A DNA stretch of 64,000 nucleotides from Chrysomallon squamiferum (taxonomy: Eukaryota > Mollusca > Gastropoda > Neomphalida > Peltospiridae). The stretch is taken from contig CM022672.1 in NCBI GenBank assembly GCA_012295275.1, positions 17,559,894 through 17,623,893 of the forward strand. Reading direction: 5' to 3'. The position numbers were made by a program, and so were the translations under genes. The notes beneath the pieces were generated by a model. The model made no database searches, had not been told where the DNA came from, and worked only from the letters and a program-made list of their open reading frames with translations. Positions 1 through 64,000 of this stretch are shown piece by piece (position 1 is the first letter of the stretch; each line of letters opens with the position of its first letter).

Positions 1-119
1 GTCCCTAGACAAGCCAGTAGTTTCTAGTGAAAGCTTCAGTAATTAATTTTATTGATGAATACGTTTATTATGCGCCTGTATGAGTGCGTATATATATATA
101 TATATATATGTCCATTTAT

Positions 120-420
120 CATGTATGTATGTATAATCATATGTATATATTTATCTATGAATGTATGAACGTGGTGTGTATGTATGTATGTCTGTTTGTT
201 TATATATAATTATGTATGTATGTGTGTGTTATATGCATTTATGTATATGCATGTATGTAGGTACGTATGTATTATATATGTATGTATGTATGTATGAATG
301 TATGTATGTTTGTATATGTATGTGTAAGTGTATATATGTCTTTCGCTGTATGTATATGTATTTATATGTACGTGTGTGTGTGTATGGAGGGATAAACGGA
401 TGAAAGGATGTATGCATGCA
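120..420. repeat. TATG/TGTA tetranucleotide microsatellite
   Basis: Degenerate tandem TATG units with interspersed TATA and TGTG; open frames on both strands here are Met-Tyr-Val-Cys or Thr-His-Ile repeats created by the array. Confidence 0.9.
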
Positions 421-1022
421 TGGTAATGATGACGACGACGATGATCACGTTAATACTGATATTATTATAACTATCGTTGCTCTTGCTGCTTCTACACTCT
501 ACTACCTTCTGCCTGATACTACTACTACTACTACAAATATTTATTATTATTATTATTATTATTATTAACAACGACAACCACAACAGCATGTTTTAACCTG
601 CTGAAAGTGTTCACTTCTTTTACAAAGCAACGTTTTCCTGCTGTTGATGTGTATCAATGTTTGTTCCTTGTGTGTCCTTGCGAACAGATTATCAATAAAG
701 ACGATTAAATAAATGTGAACGCAGGGCACAAATGGTAATAATTAATCATACTATAATGTAAAACAACACCAATAAAGAAAATACTGGGTTCAGTATTCCC
801 ATTAAACATCGGGTTTCGGTCGATGAACTTCAGATGCTGAAATGACGAGGCAAACAGTTAAAGTGGTGTTAACACATACCAACAAATACCGCACTATAGA
901 TTATCTTTCGTTTTTTGCTAAATCGATTTCCCTTTCTGAAAAAATATTGAATTTTTCTCTTCTTTTTTTTTTCTTTACGTATGTCGGTTTCGTGCGTATG
1001 TGTTTATGTATGTGTATATTTG

Positions 1023-1035
1023 GGTGTGTGTTTGT

Positions 1036-1085
<50 letters not shown>
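1023..1085. repeat. GT dinucleotide microsatellite
   Basis: Nearly uninterrupted GT array with single GA interruptions at its ends. Confidence 0.95.
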
Positions 1086-1086
<1 letters not shown>

Positions 1087-1284
1087 TGTGAATGTGTGTG
1101 GATGGGTGGGTGTGGGTAGGTGTGTTCGGGCATGCGCGTTTAATTGTTTTTTTTTCAGAAATGAGACATACAGATATTTATATAATACTAGTTTTACCCC
1201 AGTTGCACATATACTGCTACATAAATTGCAAATGTAAATGGTAGTCGCGTGACTTTTAACCATTGATTTTAAATTAAAATCTAA

Positions 1285-1321
<37 letters not shown>

Positions 1322-1789
1322 TGATGACGATGGTGCTAAAAATACGTTTGCATTGCTAACAGTAATTAGCCTTTCTAGTTCATTTACAATCATTATACTT
1401 CTCTGTTGGTCTTTCTTTTCACAATATAAGCAATGAATGGTGTAAACAGTACTTTCGCCTGTAACCTAAGAATGACCTAAACGAAGCTTGTGGCTGGGTT
1501 CCACATATTACGTAATAAAGATGATTACGCTGTTGCTAATTAACTCTCGCTGGATTCCCTGCAGTGCTATGACGCATCAGCAGCTGCACCATTTGTGTCC
1601 GTGGTGTCATCTTCACATCGTTCACCTACGCACAACGAAATAGTTCCCTGTCTTTACACCTAATGTGGTATCTAGATAATATCATTTAGATTTCAAACCG
1701 GCTGATATGAGAAAAAAAAAAAAAAAAATGTATTTCTGGATCCATTAATGGAAATTGCATTCAGTAAATTATACAGTATTTCCATCCAG

Positions 1790-1793
<4 letters not shown>

Positions 1794-1866
<73 letters not shown>
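1794..1866. repeat. GA dinucleotide microsatellite
   Basis: About 36 uninterrupted GA units. The Arg-Glu reading frame over it is an artefact of the array. Confidence 0.95.
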
Positions 1867-1870
<4 letters not shown>

Positions 1871-2499
1871 GATCAGTGCTTTAATATTGAAAAACAGACC
1901 TATGTCCAGAATGGGAGTTTTAACATTTTCAACACGATTGGTCTGTTTTGCAGTTCACACTCAAAACTTTGTATTAAATTATTGAACTAGACATTTTGGT
2001 CCAGACCAGAGAATTTTTATTGTCTTAAACTGAAGTCTGGAATATGAAAAAAAACAAAACATTATCAATACTATGCTGTCTACAAACTTAGAAATAAACA
2101 GATGATTTTATTTGTTCTTGTTGTTGATGTTTTAAACAGAGTTTATTTGTAAGAAAATAAGCTTTAAAAAAACACAAACAAAATAAAAAACTAATTTTAG
2201 AGATTTCATCATTATTTCCAATCCTGAAAACGTCAACAACATCACAACAGAAAAATAACATGCAAAATGTATGAAACATGCACACTGAGGCTTCAGTCTT
2301 GTGTATTTTCTGTATTGTACGTATTACTTTGAAATCTAAAATTTAAAAATTACAAAAAAAAAAAAAATAATAATAATAATAATAATAATAAATAATAATA
2401 ATAATCATAACTACATTTTTGTTGTGAATTTATATAAGGGCTTTATAACATGATTTTTTTTGTTTTAACTGTTTAGTTATTTTATTTTCTCTTTGACAG

Positions 2500-63610
<61,111 letters not shown>

Positions 63611-63616
<6 letters not shown>

Positions 63617-64000
63617 GTAACAAAATGTAACATTTACCACATCTTTAACATGTAACAGAGGTAACAACTGTAACAAGTTACACTCATAACATGTTACACT
63701 CATAACAAATGTAACATTTACCAGATCTTTAACATGTAACAGAGGTAACAAGTAACAAGTTACACTCATAACAAATGTAACATTTAACAGATCTTTAACA
63801 TGTAACAGAGGTAACAAGTTACACTCATAACATGTTACACAGATAACAAATGTAACATTTAACAGATCTTTAACATGTTACAGAGGTAACAACTGTAACA
63901 AGTTACACTCACAACATGTTACACAGGTAAAAAAATGTAACATTTACCAGATCTTTAACATGTAACAAAGGTAACAACTGTAACAAGTTACACTCATAAC
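63611..64000 (+). repeat. Minisatellite array beginning at the exon 36 donor, running off the window
   Basis: The exon-intron junction ACACAG/GTAACAAAATGTAAC ATTTACC starts an array of composite units. Units contain TGTAACATTTA(C/A)C/AGATCTTTAACATGT, AGAGGTAAC and AAGTTACACTCATAACATG, about 60-90 bp each, with at least five copies. A copy near 63928 (TTACACAGGTAAAAAAATG) reproduces the exon end and donor. Confidence 0.93.

Larger units (their letters stand above)
1..2499. other. Upstream intronic or flanking DNA with simple repeats
   Basis: No coding exon is supported here. The segment holds a TATG-type tetranucleotide array (about 120-420), short TTA/TAA tracts (538-568, 1288-1320, 2368-2405), a GT array (1023-1085), a GA array (1794-1866) and a poly(A) run near 1712. 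The open frames are translations of these repeats. Exon 1 begins with a split codon, so at least one earlier coding exon must lie to the left of this window or be too short to recognise here. Confidence 0.7.

Overview
The window is a eukaryotic, intron-rich, AT-rich stretch that lies entirely inside one plus-strand gene. Exons are compact and comparatively GC-rich. Introns hold di-, tri- and tetranucleotide arrays (TTA/AAT, GT/CA, GA, TACA), poly(A)/poly(T) runs and small DNA-transposon relics. The protein and repeat landscape suggest an invertebrate, most likely a lophotrochozoan such as a mollusc; this is inference, since no species-diagnostic sequence was recognised.

The downstream half encodes phospholipase C epsilon (PLCE1 orthologue). 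In order it has a CDC25-type RasGEF (29.9-32.5 kb), a PH-like region (37.0-37.8 kb), a linker and degenerate EF-hands (49.0-52.8 kb), PLC X box (53.5-55.6 kb), acidic X-Y linker (56.0-57.9 kb), Y box (58.5-59.8 kb), C2 (60.2-61.6 kb), first Ras-association domain (61.7-62.5 kb) and the start of the second (63.5-63.6 kb). All main PLC active-site residues are visible. The last coding exons lie beyond the right edge.

Upstream, in the same strand and reading frame, are exons for an armadillo-like helical region (2.5-7.6 kb), a RasGEF-N/REM-like region split by a ~380-residue Ser/Pro-rich insert (10.8-13.3 kb), and a talin-like FERM F2-F3 module (27.0-29.1 kb). Thirty-six exons join without a frame error into 2,908 codons, open at both ends. 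The gene would link Ras/Rap GTPases, phosphoinositide hydrolysis and perhaps adhesion or membrane docking in one polypeptide. The join across the 13.6-kb intron after exon 7 is the weakest. Exon 7 can read on to a stop at 13463 with a nearby AATAAA, and a candidate alternative first exon (20108-20149, six residues from an ATG) sits inside that intron. The locus may therefore make short 5' and short 3' isoforms, or be two transcription units.

Other points of interest are: a U12-type AT-AC intron (58687-59127) interrupting the Y box; at least six introns whose 5' ends carry tandem duplications that include or begin at the splice donor, plus two with duplicated 3' ends; a mariner-type MITE, a hAT-type MITE and fold-back elements. 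No bacterial genes, CRISPR arrays, rRNA or intact tRNA genes are present.
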